64,000 nucleotides of DNA from Gorsachius magnificus (GCA_034008185.1 CM067085.1:75566275-75630274); one strand, 5' to 3'; numbered from the stretch's first letter, positions 11,051 to 55,697 are shown. Notes: a model not told the origin generated them from the letters alone. Program-made: numbers and translations.

Positions 11051-11720
11051 TGTAAGTGCACCTTTTGCTGTGGGGAGCTGCGGCCTGAGGTGGCGGGGAG
11101 GCCGCCAGCTGCTGCTGGGTGGCGGTCTCCTGGCGCTCCCGAGGACACAGAAGCGTCGAGGGTTCCCACTCGAAGGGGCAGATCCGACTGGGAAACCCGT
11201 GCCCGCACGCCCAGGCCTGGCGGAGAGGGGCGCGCAGGGCGGCCGCCCCCCTCCCCCCCCCCCCCCCCCCGCGCAGGCCTGCCCCGCTGCGCGCCGTCCC
11301 GCGGAAGGGCCGGGCCGGGGCCGCCTGCGCGCGGCTCCCGCCTGAGGCGCCGACGCGCGCTCTTCCCGCCGTGGCGGGTGCTCGCGCCGCTTGCGCGCCA
11401 GGGGGGGCGGTTGCGCGCGCGAGGCGGGAGGTCAGCGGCGCGGGAGAGAAGATGGCGGGGGAGGCGCGGGGCGGCCCGCGGGGAAGGGGAGAGCGGCGGC
11501 CGGGGCGGGCGGCCTGCGGGGCGTCCAGCAGGGAATGGCTGCCGGGGGCCGGGGTGGCCCGCGCCGCTCCCCCTGCCCCGGGGGGGGGGGGGGGGGGGGC
11601 CGGGAGCGCGGGGTGGCCGGGGGGCTGGCTCCTCAGCCGCTTACTGGTGAGGGGAGTCCCACGAGTTCGCTTTGTTCCTGAGGGGGCAAATGACTGGCCT
11701 GAACGCTGAGCCTGTTCGCT
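11050..11720 (+). promoter_or_regulatory. HENMT1: CpG-island promoter of HENMT1
   Basis: A very GC- and CpG-rich block upstream of the first coding exon. It contains a YY1-type AAGATGGCGG at 11449-11458, a run of 18 C at 11253-11270 and a run of 20 G at 11580-11599. It lies on the correct side of HENMT1 and is separated from the PRPF38B island by 2.3 kb of A/T-rich DNA, so the two genes are head-to-head but do not share one island. Confidence 0.65.
11449..11646 (+). other. HENMT1: Probable non-coding first exon of HENMT1
   Basis: A plausible first exon runs from near the YY1-type motif to a donor CTG|GTGAGG at 11646. The first coding exon has its acceptor at 12647 and its ATG 15 bases in, so an upstream exon is required. 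An ATG at 11452 opens a frame that reaches the proposed junction in phase and then meets TAG six bases into exon 2, so it would be a short upstream reading frame. The exact G-run length decides this. Confidence 0.4.
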
Positions 11721-12661
11721 GGTTTTGTACGTGTGTGTATATATATATACACACATAAAAATACGTATTTATAATTCTGTGTAAGAGACCTCATGGGGTG
11801 GTCATGTTGCCAGCAGGCTCGGCCCAGCTGCTTTGGATGGGTTGGGCCTGGAGCCTGTTCGGAGCTGCGGGTGCCGCCCGGGAGTGGCTCTGGAAGGCCA
11901 TGTGCGCACAGGACCACGTTCCTTCACTTGCCCGATTCCCGTGGAGCTCGCTCATCACTTATTAGGGCCTTATTTTTAGGTTTAGTGTGGATATTTAAGT
12001 ATTTGTGTGCTAAAATGCCATTTTTAATGAAAGGTGAGAGAGTTGGAAATGGTTATGACTATAATGCCATGTTGAATTATATTACCTATAAAATGCAGGG
12101 ACTAATAACAAGGTTTAGATCATAGTAAACATAAAGCTAATGCCTAGCAGAACCTTTTGTGCAACATCATAATTGTTCAGATATTTCCTGTTAGCTGTTA
12201 CACTGTAGAAAGTGTATTGAGCCATACATACATGAATTAGGTATAAAATCATCTGAATTGTAAGATAAATGATAGATGAGAGACAAAAAGCAAGCACCTG
12301 AGTGAGAAATTATTTCTCTTTCTGCCCTTGCCAGAAAACCTAAGGAAGATTAAATATGTTGTGTAAACACTATGTAGATGTGCTCGATGGAGAGTGACAG
12401 ATTATGAAACTGCTTTTTTATGACTGTGATTTCTAATTGTTTATAAAAAGGTTGTTTATATCATTATATGTGGAGGGAGCAGCTAGTGCCTAATTTTACT
12501 AATTCCTATGTTTTTGTCATTCTCTGAATAGAACTGGGATCAGATCTACTGCTTAATTGTGAATTGAACACCACTGAAAACAGCAAACTGTAATGTGTAA
12601 TGTTACAAAGTACTTCAGAAAATAGGAGTTAACTTTTTTATTTTAGCATTAGCAAAATATT

Positions 12662-19952
<7,291 letters not shown>

Positions 19953-19978
19953 ATCACCGATTTCTCGTACAAAGTTCC

Positions 19979-19984
19979 ATTAAA
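19979..19984 (+). terminator. HENMT1: Candidate HENMT1 polyadenylation signal
   Basis: ATTAAA lies 27 bases after the stop codon, and a GT-rich stretch (GGTGTGTTCTGTATG) follows about 30 bases later, which fits a cleavage site near 20000. An alternative is AATAAA at 20955-20960. Transcript ends are needed to choose. Confidence 0.4.
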
Positions 19985-22900
19985 GTAATGGAAATATTTT
20001 TTTAGTAGCTGTCAAATGGTGTGTTCTGTATGCTAACTAGAACCACAAAATCTTTTCTAAACCTTCCAGTATTTATCCATGAGCACCTCTCTCATTTAGT
20101 GAAGAGTGCTTCTGACAAATACTGCAGTAACTCATGGGGATTTGAAGTAGAGTCAGGGGCTGAAAGGAGAGAATTAATTCCCCACGAAGAAAAATTTTGA
20201 GTATTTCTGTGGTTTTTTTTTCCTATTACCATATTGTAACTATCATGACTAGATTCTTTTTGGTAATCTTTTGTTAGCTGCAGTGATAGTTGATGCTAAC
20301 ACAGAACTATGTTGCATGAATAGTATGTCAGATACAGGTTTAGGGCAATTTTTTCTTAATAGAATAAAATGTATAGATGCCTTTTTCAAGAGGAGCACAT
20401 ACTCAGCCTTCATGAAAATCAAACATTGTTCCAGATAAATTGGAATATGCCACAAACATTTATAGCTCGGTAAATTCAATACTGGGGAATTATGTTTGAT
20501 GTAAGGTGGTGGTGGGGAAAAAAAGGTAGATTTAGCCCTATTGTTTTATCCAGTTCCTTGATAACTGCTGCTTGGGAAATAATTTGCATCCTGTAACTTT
20601 CTAGAAGCTGAATTTAATTAATTTGAAACTGGTATCTTTGACTAGTCTGTTTTTGAAAAAATAAAAAAAATATAAAAAAATCTGTCATTGTGAATGCTCG
20701 ACTAGCCCTGAAAAAAAACCTATGTGTTTTCACATGCAGCTGTTGTCCAAAAAGTCTAAATCTGAAGTTAAATTACAGGTGTTTGGCCCTACCTGTTCAC
20801 AGTGTTCCTTAGTATACATATGTGTACTGAAACTGAAGAAGCTATTACATATCATCTATAGAAGTGCTATTTACATTTTAATTGAGACTGTTAGATTTTA
20901 CTAAAACAAGGTATGCTCTTTTCTGTGCCAGCTTTCCAGGCTTTGACTGGCTTAAATAAATTTTAATCAAGATTGTTTTTAAAGTACTAAATTAACTGTC
21001 TTTTCAGGAGCTTTTAAACCCCCTCACAGGATTCATCAGGCACAGCTCTTCAGTCTCAGGTTGGTCTTTTTGCTTAAACTATTATGCATATTTGTGAATA
21101 AACACAGAATTTATTGTGTCCCACTTAAACTTGGAGTTTGACCAAGGTCAGTTCTGATGTCTCAAATCAGGATACTAAAAGGAAGCTTATGAAGATGCGG
21201 TGTTTTAGACTTGTGGCAGTATCACTGACCAGGAGATGGCACACGTATCTCAAAACAGATCAACCTAGATTCAAAACTGTGAAATCCAAATAAAGTAGAA
21301 TTAAAAACAAACAACAAAAAAAGTAATGCACTATCCTGAATATAAGGGATATAACTTGATGGCAGTTGAGCAAGTTAGGGATCGATTACGGTCAGAACAG
21401 CTGAACAGAATGTTTCTGATCAGTGCTTTAAATTAATAACAAAGTGAGGAAGTGGTATAAATAAATTCTAAAAATAGCCCCTCATTTTAATAAATAAAAA
21501 CCAACTGCCTAATTGTGAGAGCTTCAGGAGTTAATTGTCTGTCTCCCCAGAGACTTCTCAAACAAATAGATCTCACAGCTAATAAACTTCTGATACGTTT
21601 CAGTCCTGTTTCCCATGGATTTCCATGGTACTAGGCTCTGTTCCATACTTGCTATCATTATGTTGATCAATGAGGTTTGGATCATTCAGTTACAGCTGGG
21701 TAATGTGGAACTCATAATGGGTATTTGTTTGGACTTCTTTGTTTTTCTATTTAAACTGAGCAGAAGAAACCTAGGAAGAGGCTTCTGAAATGACAGAAAA
21801 TTCTTATGCAGAAGTCCTTTGCATGTTCTTCCTCGTTCACAAAACACATTTTAAGGCAGTCCTATATGCAGGCAGTTCATTGGGAATGTCCCCAAAATAA
21901 AATGCATATACTCACATGAGGATACTGGGGAAACAGTAGATCATAAGAGAAGGCAATTAAAAAAAAACCCCAATGAAACAAAGCAAAAAAACCGCTAGTG
22001 CTGCCTTTACCAGTATATGCAATTTTAGTTCTGATCAGATGGTGCGTACAACTCTGAACTTAGGCAAAGCTTTGCCAGCTTGTGCCTAGAGATTTCCCTT
22101 AATATAAAAAAGAAAAAAAAGGTTACTTATTTTCTAGTTTTTAACAAGAAAGCAATCAAGTGAAAATAACCTGTTCCCCAGAAATGTTAACAAAGGTGTT
22201 ATGATGTGTTTGCCTTTCCCCTTATTGGCAGATCCTGCTGTGAGGCTGTACAGGGAATTGACTCAACTAATGTGGTACAGAAACTTGTAGTTGTGCAACA
22301 GACAGGAAGCGGGGAGCAGGCAAGCAGGAGCAGTTGGGTGGGAGAAGGCAGAACTGCTTATTTTGCTTCAAGAATTAAGAAAGTAATTTTTGCCCATGCT
22401 AATCTTCGTCTTTATGCCGCTGTTTTCCTATGTCAGAAGGTCCACAAAATGCACCTAAGTGTTCAATGACAGCATTTGAACTTCTGGTACTTCAGATCTT
22501 TTTTTTTTTTTTCTTCTCTATTCCCTGTAGTAGTAAAGGAAAATCTTTTCCTAGACCACACTAAAGGTTTTGCCTTAGTATATCACATATGTGTATGCAG
22601 CAGTGGTACATAGCCTTATTTTTATCCCTGAGCCTTATTTTAATTCATGAGATGTTTTCCTTCCAGATCAAAAAAGAAACGTCTAAATGACATGTTTTCC
22701 TTACAACATACATGTCACTGAAACAGTGTGAAGACATGGAAGTAGAAAAAGAAAAGCATTTGGAAAAAAAATTAAAAAAAAAAGCCCTAGTGATTATATT
22801 TGCAGCTGCTGGCATTCAGTAATGTGACTAGCATTTGTGTGTGTTTTATGTATATACATGTATACTTCATATTTCTGAGAGAACTCTCCACTGTGAGATC

Positions 22901-23807
22901 CTTAACTGGAGGATTTGTTTGCTGATGAAATTTACGTTTTACTCTGTATGGAAACTGTTGATTCATAAAACCAGCAGAGAGACAACAGCCCACAAAAGAA
23001 ATCCTAGGCTGTTTTGCTGAAATTTTTGAAACAATTGCTGTCTTTTTGAATTGAAATACAGCTGAGACCGAGTTGGTTATACATGGTACAGTTACCTCTC
23101 TTAATCCTAACTGTACAGTTAATTGATTACCAAACTGATCTGAGTGCCATATAACTTGTACTGTAATTGGCTACAACTTTTACCAATCTGGTTGATGTAA
23201 GAACAGATGCTTACTACAGTACCATAACACTTGGTTATTTTGAATGCATTGATGAGAAGAAATACATACCACAAGTAGTTTTGTCAGAAAAATAACAAGG
23301 TAATTTACAAAGTTATACCAACTGTATGTAAAAGTTTTAGTAGTTAAGTCTCTACACTCACCTGAGGAAGATTCACTTTGTCATTTGCAAGGTGAAGAGG
23401 GACTATACACAGTACCCTCACTTTCCCCTAATACTGCTAGCTGTGGAGTCTGCCTAACAGTTAACCTACCACTCTGTCTCACACTTTAAAATTAATGTCA
23501 TTCTTATGCAAATGAAAATAATTTTCCTCTCCAGGAGACAGATAAATAACTATGTACTCATAGTGGTGTCATTAATTAATTTGTGGACTGGAGATGAGTT
23601 CTATAAACTGCAGAGGTAAAGCTTGAGAAGTAGTAGAGAAACCAAAATGGACACAGACTTCCAATTAAGTTCATAATTTTTTCATTAAAAAAATTACATA
23701 ATTGTTTAGAAACATATTTCAAGCTGAAGACATGAGTTTATTGAATGTCTGAGATAGCTGCATTTAAATACAGTAAAAAAAAAAAACCACCACCACATAC
23801 CAAACAG
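19985..23807. other. Tail-to-tail spacer between HENMT1 and EEIG2
   Basis: A/T-rich DNA with short poly-A runs. It may hold a longer HENMT1 3' UTR. No coding exon or recognisable transposon seen. Confidence 0.6.
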
Positions 23808-23813
23808 TTTATT
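23808..23813 (-). terminator. EEIG2: Candidate EEIG2 polyadenylation signal
   Basis: On the minus strand AATAAA is followed within 15-30 bases by a strongly GT/T-rich run (GGTATGTGGTGGTGG then T12), a good downstream element. It would give EEIG2 a 3' UTR of about 2.4 kb (26201 to about 23790). Other minus-strand AATAAA hexamers lie at 23737-23742 and 23966-23971. Confidence 0.4.
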
Positions 23814-26201
23814 ATTCTCCAGTATTCTTGTAACACAGTTTGCAAAAAAGAAAATACTACATCTAAATATGAAGGTTATGTTCCACTTAAAATAGGGACA
23901 ATTAGAGAATGACTTCATAGAGAGTTGTAACTCAAAGCGAGAACAATAAATTATTAGAACACAGTTTTATTAAAAGCTTGATTTTTATATAAACTCCCCT
24001 CCTATTTAAAAGATCTGCTCAGGCAAGAAAATAATTAGTTTCTAGTAAACAAAATACCTAATCTATGGCAGTTAGCTGTGTCTTAACATAGAGTACACAT
24101 CTGGGCTACGAAAATTCCCTTAAAAGTAAGTAAGTAGCTGTACAATGTGTTTTTTTTTAAAGTGTCTCTTCCTCAGACTATGCCTATTTTTCCCAGTAAA
24201 CTACTGTCTAACTATTACTGGTTTTAATAATTTGTCAACAAGTATAGCAGTGTTGTGAGTACTGAAAGCACTTAATTTATTCAAATTTCATGCATCTTTT
24301 GGCTTGCAGTATGATTTTTTTGGTACATGTTAGTTAATGGAAAGTGAAACTATCATGCTCTGAGAGATAGGTGTATACCAGCAGATACGTAGTTTCCATT
24401 TAAAATTCCTGTGGAGGACAGAAATGGATAATACCACACTCAATTAACAGCAGCTAAAATATAATCTTGGTATTAATTCTTTTACCCATTAAGACATGTC
24501 AAAGAGATTCTAATTAACAGTAGGAAATAAAAGCTTTTAAGTACCGTAACTGAGTAAGAGCTCATATTAATCATATTCAATAACAGTACTTAAGCTTTAA
24601 AATCTGAAGCTTCCTGAAAAAACAAATAAAAATTAGTTTAATAACTCTACTAGATTTCATAACTACTGGATTTATGGAAAACAAAGCCTGCTTTTCCTAA
24701 TTTAACCTATTAAACATGGCCTATTTATACTTCAATACAAGGGTATCAAACATTACTCTGAGCAGAATTTGAAGCTTTCAGAGCTTTCAAAAATGGCCAC
24801 ATGATTTGTGTTTTTATTTAATCCAAGCCTTACTGATAAACAGTACAACAAATTGTAAAACAACTATGGTTGCTTGCCTTTTACAATTAAATACAGCAGA
24901 GCCAAGCCTGAATTAGAGCTGTGTCACCTAACACATCCCTTTGAAAACTGATTCTTTCATAATTCTCAATGAAAATTTCAAGATGTGTCTCATCCTTCTT
25001 GCCTGTCAGGCAAATCATATTTGTGCAAATTTAAATACAGTACATTGACCTTAATGTAACAGTGGACAGATAGCGAAGGAAAAAGCATTCAAAAAATCTG
25101 CTGCACAGTAAGACTTCTTCAGAGCACAGAGTATGTCTACAATAAAGTGCTTCTCTTAGTAAATTGTATGGGTAATAGTATAGAATTTTACCTAGTTTTA
25201 ATTTATTTACTCAGCAACTTAAATTTTAATCTCCCTGTACCTCCCCCATCCCAAAGGCACATTCAAAACACAAGCAAAGCACTAAGTAACTGAAGGATTA
25301 AGTGGCAGTAAACTACTGACTAGGTTTGTAAACAGTACCATCCCACTGAATCTCAAGGTTCATGTGTTATTGAAGTGAGTTTCTGTGGAAGCAGCTTTTG
25401 AACTCCAGATTGAACAATCCAGCCAGTTTTCTTGATAATACACTATCGTGCCTTAGTATCTTCATGTGGAATCCTACTTTTGTCTCTTGCTCCAGATGCC
25501 ACATTTGATGCATTTAAGCATCTAGACTTCATTTACAATCAAGACAACTGATTACAGGCTGGTTTAGATTGTTTAGTTGTTTTTGGTTTTTTTTAAATGC
25601 ATGTGAAGTTCACCTCTACTGTTCAAGCTTACAATGAAGTTATGCTCAATACTCTTCAAGAGAGGGTTTTGGTTATGTTAAAACAAAGCTGGGCTGTTTT
25701 GTGGAGGCCTTAATTTTGACTTGATATTAATTGGACTTGATAGAAGTAATTAGCTTCTGTAAGACTAAAATGGCAGGCAGGATCAAACTGAGTAATTAAT
25801 TTCTTCACGTTCATTTAAGACCAACATTTAGAAGCTTCTTTAGAAAAGTTACAAACAAGGTACATCACCACAAGTGGTCTCCTGTATAAAATACTGAAAT
25901 GAGATTCACTTAATCATGCTTCCAACAATGTTTCATACAACTTAAAAAGCAAATAATTCCACTAACATCAGGTAGAGCTTACAAATATAGTTTAAGTGCT
26001 CAAACAAGGTATATGCACATAGCTGAACATTGCCTTCATACCACAGAAGATGAAGCTCTATGAGCAAGAGGCATTCCATTACTTTCCAAAAAAAGATCAC
26101 ATTGAGGTCATTTTGGCTTTTGCAACTCTTGCAACAGAGCAAAGAAAAACAGAAGCATCATCACCACAGAGCTCCAAGTTTTCCTCGTTTGTCATTCTAG
26201 G
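23814..26201 (-). other. EEIG2: Probable EEIG2 3' UTR
   Basis: Non-coding A/T-rich sequence directly after the EEIG2 stop codon, ending at the candidate polyadenylation signal. Its extent is inferred. Confidence 0.4.
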
Positions 26202-49970
<23,769 letters not shown>

Positions 49971-50975
49971 CATCTGTTAAACGTGCTACGTAAAGAACAT
50001 GAACGCAACAAAACATCGCTGAGGCGTCGAAATTTCAACTTTGAATTCAGGTTCCTTCTGCTGTCGTTCAAACCCCGTCAGGGTCTTTCCCAGCAGTAAT
50101 GGTTTACCACCCGCTCCGCTGCTGTAGTCCCGTAGAGATGGAGAAATGTACACATCTGTGTTTACGTTTAGGCACAGTCCAGTGGCACGGATGACTGCAG
50201 CAGCACACGTGCGACACACGTTTGTACAGTTCAACCCCAGCGTGTGCTCTCCAGGGCATGGCTTTGTCTGAGAAACCCATTCCAGGAGACTAAAACATAA
50301 AGCAAGCTCCGAGCAACCTCCATCAGCAGATCAGTTTCCTCTTAAGTGTTGTGTGAGAAAACCCTAACCCACAGCATGTCTTCCCATAGCCGAGCATTTA
50401 CTCGCATGACAAGAAAAAGGATTTGTACAATTATGTGTGCAGTGTGGTGCTGAGCCCCTGGAACCTTGTTGCAGCTTGTTAAAGTACTGCTGCCCCTCAT
50501 TCAGGGTAAAAAAAGTAGAAAAATATTTTTCATGGCATACATACCTGATGAATTGGGACACCGCAAGTGATGTGTGTGGCTAAGTATACCAAAATCCAGT
50601 AACTGTCCTGCAGCATGTTCCTAGAAAAAAGTAGCAAAAGAGTAAAAAGCATAAACACGGGGTACCTGGGAGAGAAACGCTCCTGCTTTTTCTGTCCTAC
50701 AAAGTCCAGGATGTAAAAAGTATTTATATACACAGCTTTCCAGTAACAAGAACTACAGTTCTGGCTCCATTACCAGTTTCATGTTCCTAATAAATACTTC
50801 CCTCCGAGACTCCCAAATGTCAGGTAATCACTGGCCCTTGAAGGCACCCGTTTAACTGGAGTAAGACTAATCCAGAGACATCTTTGGGAAGAGGTCTAGG
50901 CCTTTGGCCTTGACCTAGGAACCTCCCCCTTGAGGACATTTTTTCAGTCTGCTCTAAAATAGTTCTGAAAGTCAT

Positions 50976-51432
50976 CTCATAGAATCATAGAATGTTTTGG
51001 GTTGGAAGGGACCCCTAGAGGTCACCCAGCCCAACCCCCCTGCAGGAGCAGGGACACCGCTAACCAGATCAGGTTGCTCACAGCCCCGTCCAACCTGGCC
51101 TGGAATGTTCCCAGGGATGGGGCCTCCACCACCTCTCTGGGCAACCTGTTCCAGTGTTTTACCACCCTCGTTGTAAAGAATTTCCTCCTTATATCCAGTC
51201 TAAACCTACCCTGGTTTAGTTTAAAACCATTACCCCTTGTCCTCTCACAGCTGGCCCTACTAAAAAGATTTTCCCCATCTTTCCTATAGGCCCCCTTTAG
51301 ATACTGAAAGGCCATAATCAGGTCTCCCCGCAGCCTTCTCTTCTCCAGGCTGAACAACCCCAACTCCCTCAGCCTGTCCTCATAAGAGAGGTGCTCCAGC
51401 CCTCGGATCATTTTTGTAGCCCTCAATCTCTA
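50976..51432 (-). mobile_element. CR1 LINE 3' fragment with intact ORF2 tail
   Basis: On the minus strand this is a CR1 copy ending in CATTCTATGATTCTATGA. It keeps an uninterrupted frame (51426-51022, 134 codons) encoding the C-terminal part of the CR1 reverse transcriptase: [60 protein letters not shown]. It is 5'-truncated. The intact frame points to a fairly young insertion. Confidence 0.92.
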
Positions 51433-52309
51433 CCAGGCTGCAACAGCCTACAAAATGTCCTACCATGTGATTCTTCGGGTGCTGCACTCATCAGCGCTCT
51501 GTTAAAAGGGAGGGTAAAAGGTGTTCAGCATCCAGAGGTGTGAGTTAGTATTCAGTTGGTATGAAGTTACGCCAAGGTGCTGCTTTCTTTCAAGGCTAAA
51601 GAGTGCATTCCAGGGATTTGTTACAAACATGTTCCAGGTTGATGGAAGAGATTACCACATTTAGCTGGAAAGGCCTGCGTATTAAGATCTAGAAAGAAAA
51701 ATAGGACTGAAGAGCCAGGAAAAACTAGGGTTGCATACCACATGAATTACCTGTTGGGAATTTGACAAATACAATTAGTCCTGCTACTATATAATACCTT
51801 AAAGAAAATCTGAACTTACTCCTGGTCAGAGGAAAAGCAGATTAACAACCTTCACACGTTACTAAAGCCTACAGATTAGCACACAGTCTTTGAATAGCCT
51901 CCAGCACAAGCAGGTTCCCCATAAAATTGAGCTGCCCAGGAGGCTGTGGGAGTTTATACGCTGAGTGCACCAACGGACTGCAACAGCCCTGACCGCCCTC
52001 ACCGGGGCCCCGAGGCACACCCTGCCCGGGGACCCACCTAAGCTCAGCTCTGAGCCATCAGTCCTTGCCTGAGCCCTCCTATAGCTCTGCCTGTCTGCTG
52101 GGTGGTTGTTACAGTGCAGTCCTGCCTGTGTCTTGTGGTGGATGCTAACCTGCAGGCTGACGTCCCAGCTTGATTTCAGAGCTGCCTTTTCACCGTGCAT
52201 GCCTCTGGTTGCTGCTCCTAGGCTGGGCCCCGAGCCATGCTCCTAGCGTGACCTCGGGCCTGCCTTGCTGCGGTGGGGCCTGCACGCCTTGCGTGGTGAT
52301 GTGGGAAGG

Positions 52310-52725
52310 AACATCTCCAGAGGAGAGCAAGGGAGCTGGGGGGGGTCTGGAGCCCGGGCGGGGGTGGGGGGGTTCGCCGGGCAGGGGGCTGGGGGAGCCC
52401 TATCGCTCCCTACGGGGAGGGGGGAGCGGGGGGTCGGGCTCTGCTCCCAGGGAAGGGGCGATGGGACGAGGGGCACCGGCCTCAAGTTGTGCCAGGGCAG
52501 GGTGAGGTTGGCCATGGGGAACAATTCCTTCCCCCAAGGGCTGTCAGGGGCTGGAAGGGGCTGCCCAGGGAAGGGGTCGAGTCCCCAGCCCTGGGGGGAT
52601 TTAACAGCCGGGCAGAGGCGGTGCTGAGGGCCAGGGTTTGGGGGTGGGATGGCAGGGGTAGGGGGGCGGTTGGGCTGGGGGAGCTTAAAGGGCTTTGCCA
52701 ACCCAAACCATTCCGTGATTCTATA
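52310..52725 (+). mobile_element. GC-rich CR1 LINE 3' fragment
   Basis: Sense-orientation landmarks in order: CCTCAAGTTGTGCCAGGGCA, CAGGGGCTGGAAGGGGCTGC, GGGGGGATTTAACAGCCGGG, GGCTTTGCCAACCCAAACCA, and a tail ATTCCGTGATTCTATAA. It is much richer in G than the other copies here, so it is another subfamily. The left limit is approximate. Confidence 0.8.
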
Positions 52726-55477
52726 AGGGCCCTGGCTGGTGAGACGCCTGCCCCGCTGTTGTGGTACCGCCCCTGGCTTCCCGCGCTGGGGGCGAGTGCT
52801 GGCCCCCACGGTGCCCTGCCATCCTGAGGTAGGGACCACGACACGAAGAAAGGGGAAGTTGCCCGGTGACTTTGGGAGGCTCGATTGAAATGCAGTTCTT
52901 GTCCAAAAAAGCCCAGCTCTACTCAGGGGCTATCTTTATGTTGTGAAACTGGTGGCTTGAACAAGTCTTCTATACTGAGTATAACCTTCTTGATTGGAAA
53001 GCGTCAAAGTCAAAAGTGGCAGAAGTATAGATTTCTAAACATATTTAGAATCTGTAATCAAAAGAGTCTCAAAATAGCAGAGGAGTTTTTCAAAAAAGGA
53101 TAAACGCTTTGGGTAATGTAACAGTCCTGTGTTGTCACTGAGGAAAAGCTTCTGCAAGTTTAAAGCACTGGAGCTTTATTTTAGGAAAAATTCATAAATC
53201 TTTAAAGAAGTTGGATGTTACTCAAGCAGGTACAAGAACTCAAAGATTCAAGAGAAGACAGTGGTTTTTGAAAGACTGGAGTTACTCCAGGATAACCCAA
53301 ATCATTCAAAAGCTGTTTGCTCTGCTGAAGAATACAAGATTTCAGTCACAGAATCGCAGGTGTTAATAGGGACCTTCCTCTGGACAGGCCCATCCATGGG
53401 CTGGTGAGGCCCAGGCCTCTGGGATTTTAAATCTTCCAAAGCACCGGGGCATATATCATTGCTGGACAGTACTGATGTGACCCATGTTCCTCTACGCAGC
53501 CTATTTGTTTTCTGCAGCACCCTTCACCCCGCTGGGCACTTCTATTTCTGACCTGCAGCTCTTTTTCCTGAGAGCTGTGGCATCTAAAAAGCTCTGAAAC
53601 ATTTCCTGGATTTGGCTTCGGACGCATCATTGATCCGACATAAGGTCTGGGCTGCAGCCTACACCCGGACCAGCGCTTCCAGCAGCAGTCAACTGTAAGC
53701 ACTCTATTTTGGTCACAAAAGAGATTAATTTGGATGTCTGAAACAACTAAAAAGTGAGCTCAGTGGGAGCTAAATGCAGTGTGGGTAAGTAAACTCAATA
53801 ATTGTGATGCTTCTCATGCTGCTTTAAGAAATACCCGGTGAGGCCTCAGTCCTCCAAGCATGTTTGTGCATGTGTAGTACAACCCCCCAGGAGCAGTCTC
53901 TCTGATCACCCTCTGACCGTCGCTGCCTTCGTGGGGCATGGCTATTTAAAGCTGTGCTGTAAATAAAGCTCGGGTAACAGCCCCAATCCTGCGGAGTGTT
54001 CTGTGCCCTCCCAAATGGTGATGTGTCACAGGAGGAGCCAGAACGCAGCTGAAGCAGACCCCACTTAACCTCCACTGACAATATTGAATCATGATTTCTT
54101 AATCTGTAAACAATATTTATGCCTATTATGGCACCAATCTTTCTGAATTAAGGCACAATACCCTTTTCACACTAAACCAGCCCAATGCCATGTGCTAGAA
54201 AACACAAGTACCGGTAAAGAAAAATATGTGAAAAATCATAAAAGAAATCTGAATTTCCTGTAGCTTGTTATTATAGGGTAATGAGAGATGCCGAGATATG
54301 TTTGTTCCAAAGAATTATTTTATAATGATAGTTTAAAGCTGAGCTAGTTATTTCTGTATAAAGGAGCAAGTCTTCATTTCACTCTAAACCAAGAAAAAAC
54401 AACAAACATTGTCACTGCCTTTTAAGTATCTGTTGCCTTTGTGTTGTTTAATTACATCCTCCTGCGTGTGCCCTGAAGACTGCTCCTTCAGGTGACATAA
54501 AATCTCTGGACATACTTAACAGGCAATTTTTAGCTGTGTAGCAGAACTGGGTTTGTTCTCGTTTAGAAGTTACTCAACTTCACCGCAGTCCCTGGAGCCA
54601 AGCCAGAATGGACTTTGGCTCATGGGGCAGACCATTTTCATAATTTTAAGGTTATTGCAAAGTGTTTCCTTGCTTGCAGAAAAAGAGCTACAGTATCTAG
54701 AGCAGGCACTGAATCATGCAATTCAGCTGAGCTATCTTTTACTCTATTAATAAAATACATCAAGTCGTCTTCTAGCCTCAAAGGTTTTGTGCTATTTATA
54801 GTGCTTCCTCCAAGTGGGTAGTATTGATGTGATTTAAACATTTATTGTGCCTGTATTGATACATATCCTAATTGAAAGCTCTCGTTTCAGTAAGTTAAAT
54901 GCATTTATTTTTCTGATGTTTTTGATATTCTGGCACTCATCAGTGTTGATATCAGAAAGCCGTATAATATTCTGTACAAATAATATACATAAATGTTACA
55001 GAATTAAAAAAAAATCTTATTTTAGATGCATATCTTGGGCAAAGGTATTTCCTGGCCCACATGTCCTTTGTGGCTATGCAGCTCCTTCAAGTGAGGTAAA
55101 AATCATAGAGCAAGATGATGGACGGTTCAAGCCTCATTTTTAACAAGCATGGGCTCTACAAACAAGATGGCCCCCAGACCTGTCATGTAGGACCATCTGT
55201 AGAAGAAATGATAGGTCTGGTAGTGCTAGCTTCCAAATTATAGGAAAGATTTATTTTCTTGTTAGCGATGGAAATGAGGCAGAGCTCTGGAATTGTGCTC
55301 GTGGTTACGGTCTCGCACGTCACTGCAGTGGGTCGCTTGGGCCCGACTGCTGTCTGCAGCTTCCAAGGGCAATGTCTTCCTCGGAGACCTCTACCTAACA
55401 GCTTATCTATCAACAAAAGCACAGTGTGTGAGACACTTACCTACGTTTCTTACTCGTATCAGCCAGTCATACTAAAG

Positions 55478-55697
55478 TCATAGAATATTTTGTGTGGGAA
55501 GGTCACCCAGCCCAACCCCCCTGCAGGAGCAGGGACACCTTGAACCACATCAGGTTGCTCACAGCCCCCTCCAACCTGGCCTGGAATGTTCCCAGGGATG
55601 GGGCCTCCACCCCCTCTCTGGGCAACCCCTGCCAGTGTCTCACCACCCTCATTGTAAAGAATTTCTTCCTTAGATCCAGTCTAAACCTGCCCTGTCA
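55478..55697 (-). mobile_element. CR1 LINE 3' fragment
   Basis: A reverse-complement CR1 sharing long identical stretches with the copy at 50976 (for example CCTGGCCTGGAATGTTCCCA and CCAACCCCCCTGCAGGAGCA), so it is the same subfamily. It is truncated earlier and lacks about 12 bases near its 3' end. Confidence 0.9.

Noticed and set aside
11043..11756. Long open frames on both strands in the HENMT1 CpG island
   Set aside because: All are low-complexity readings of GC-rich DNA with few stop codons. None shows a domain, and they shadow one another.
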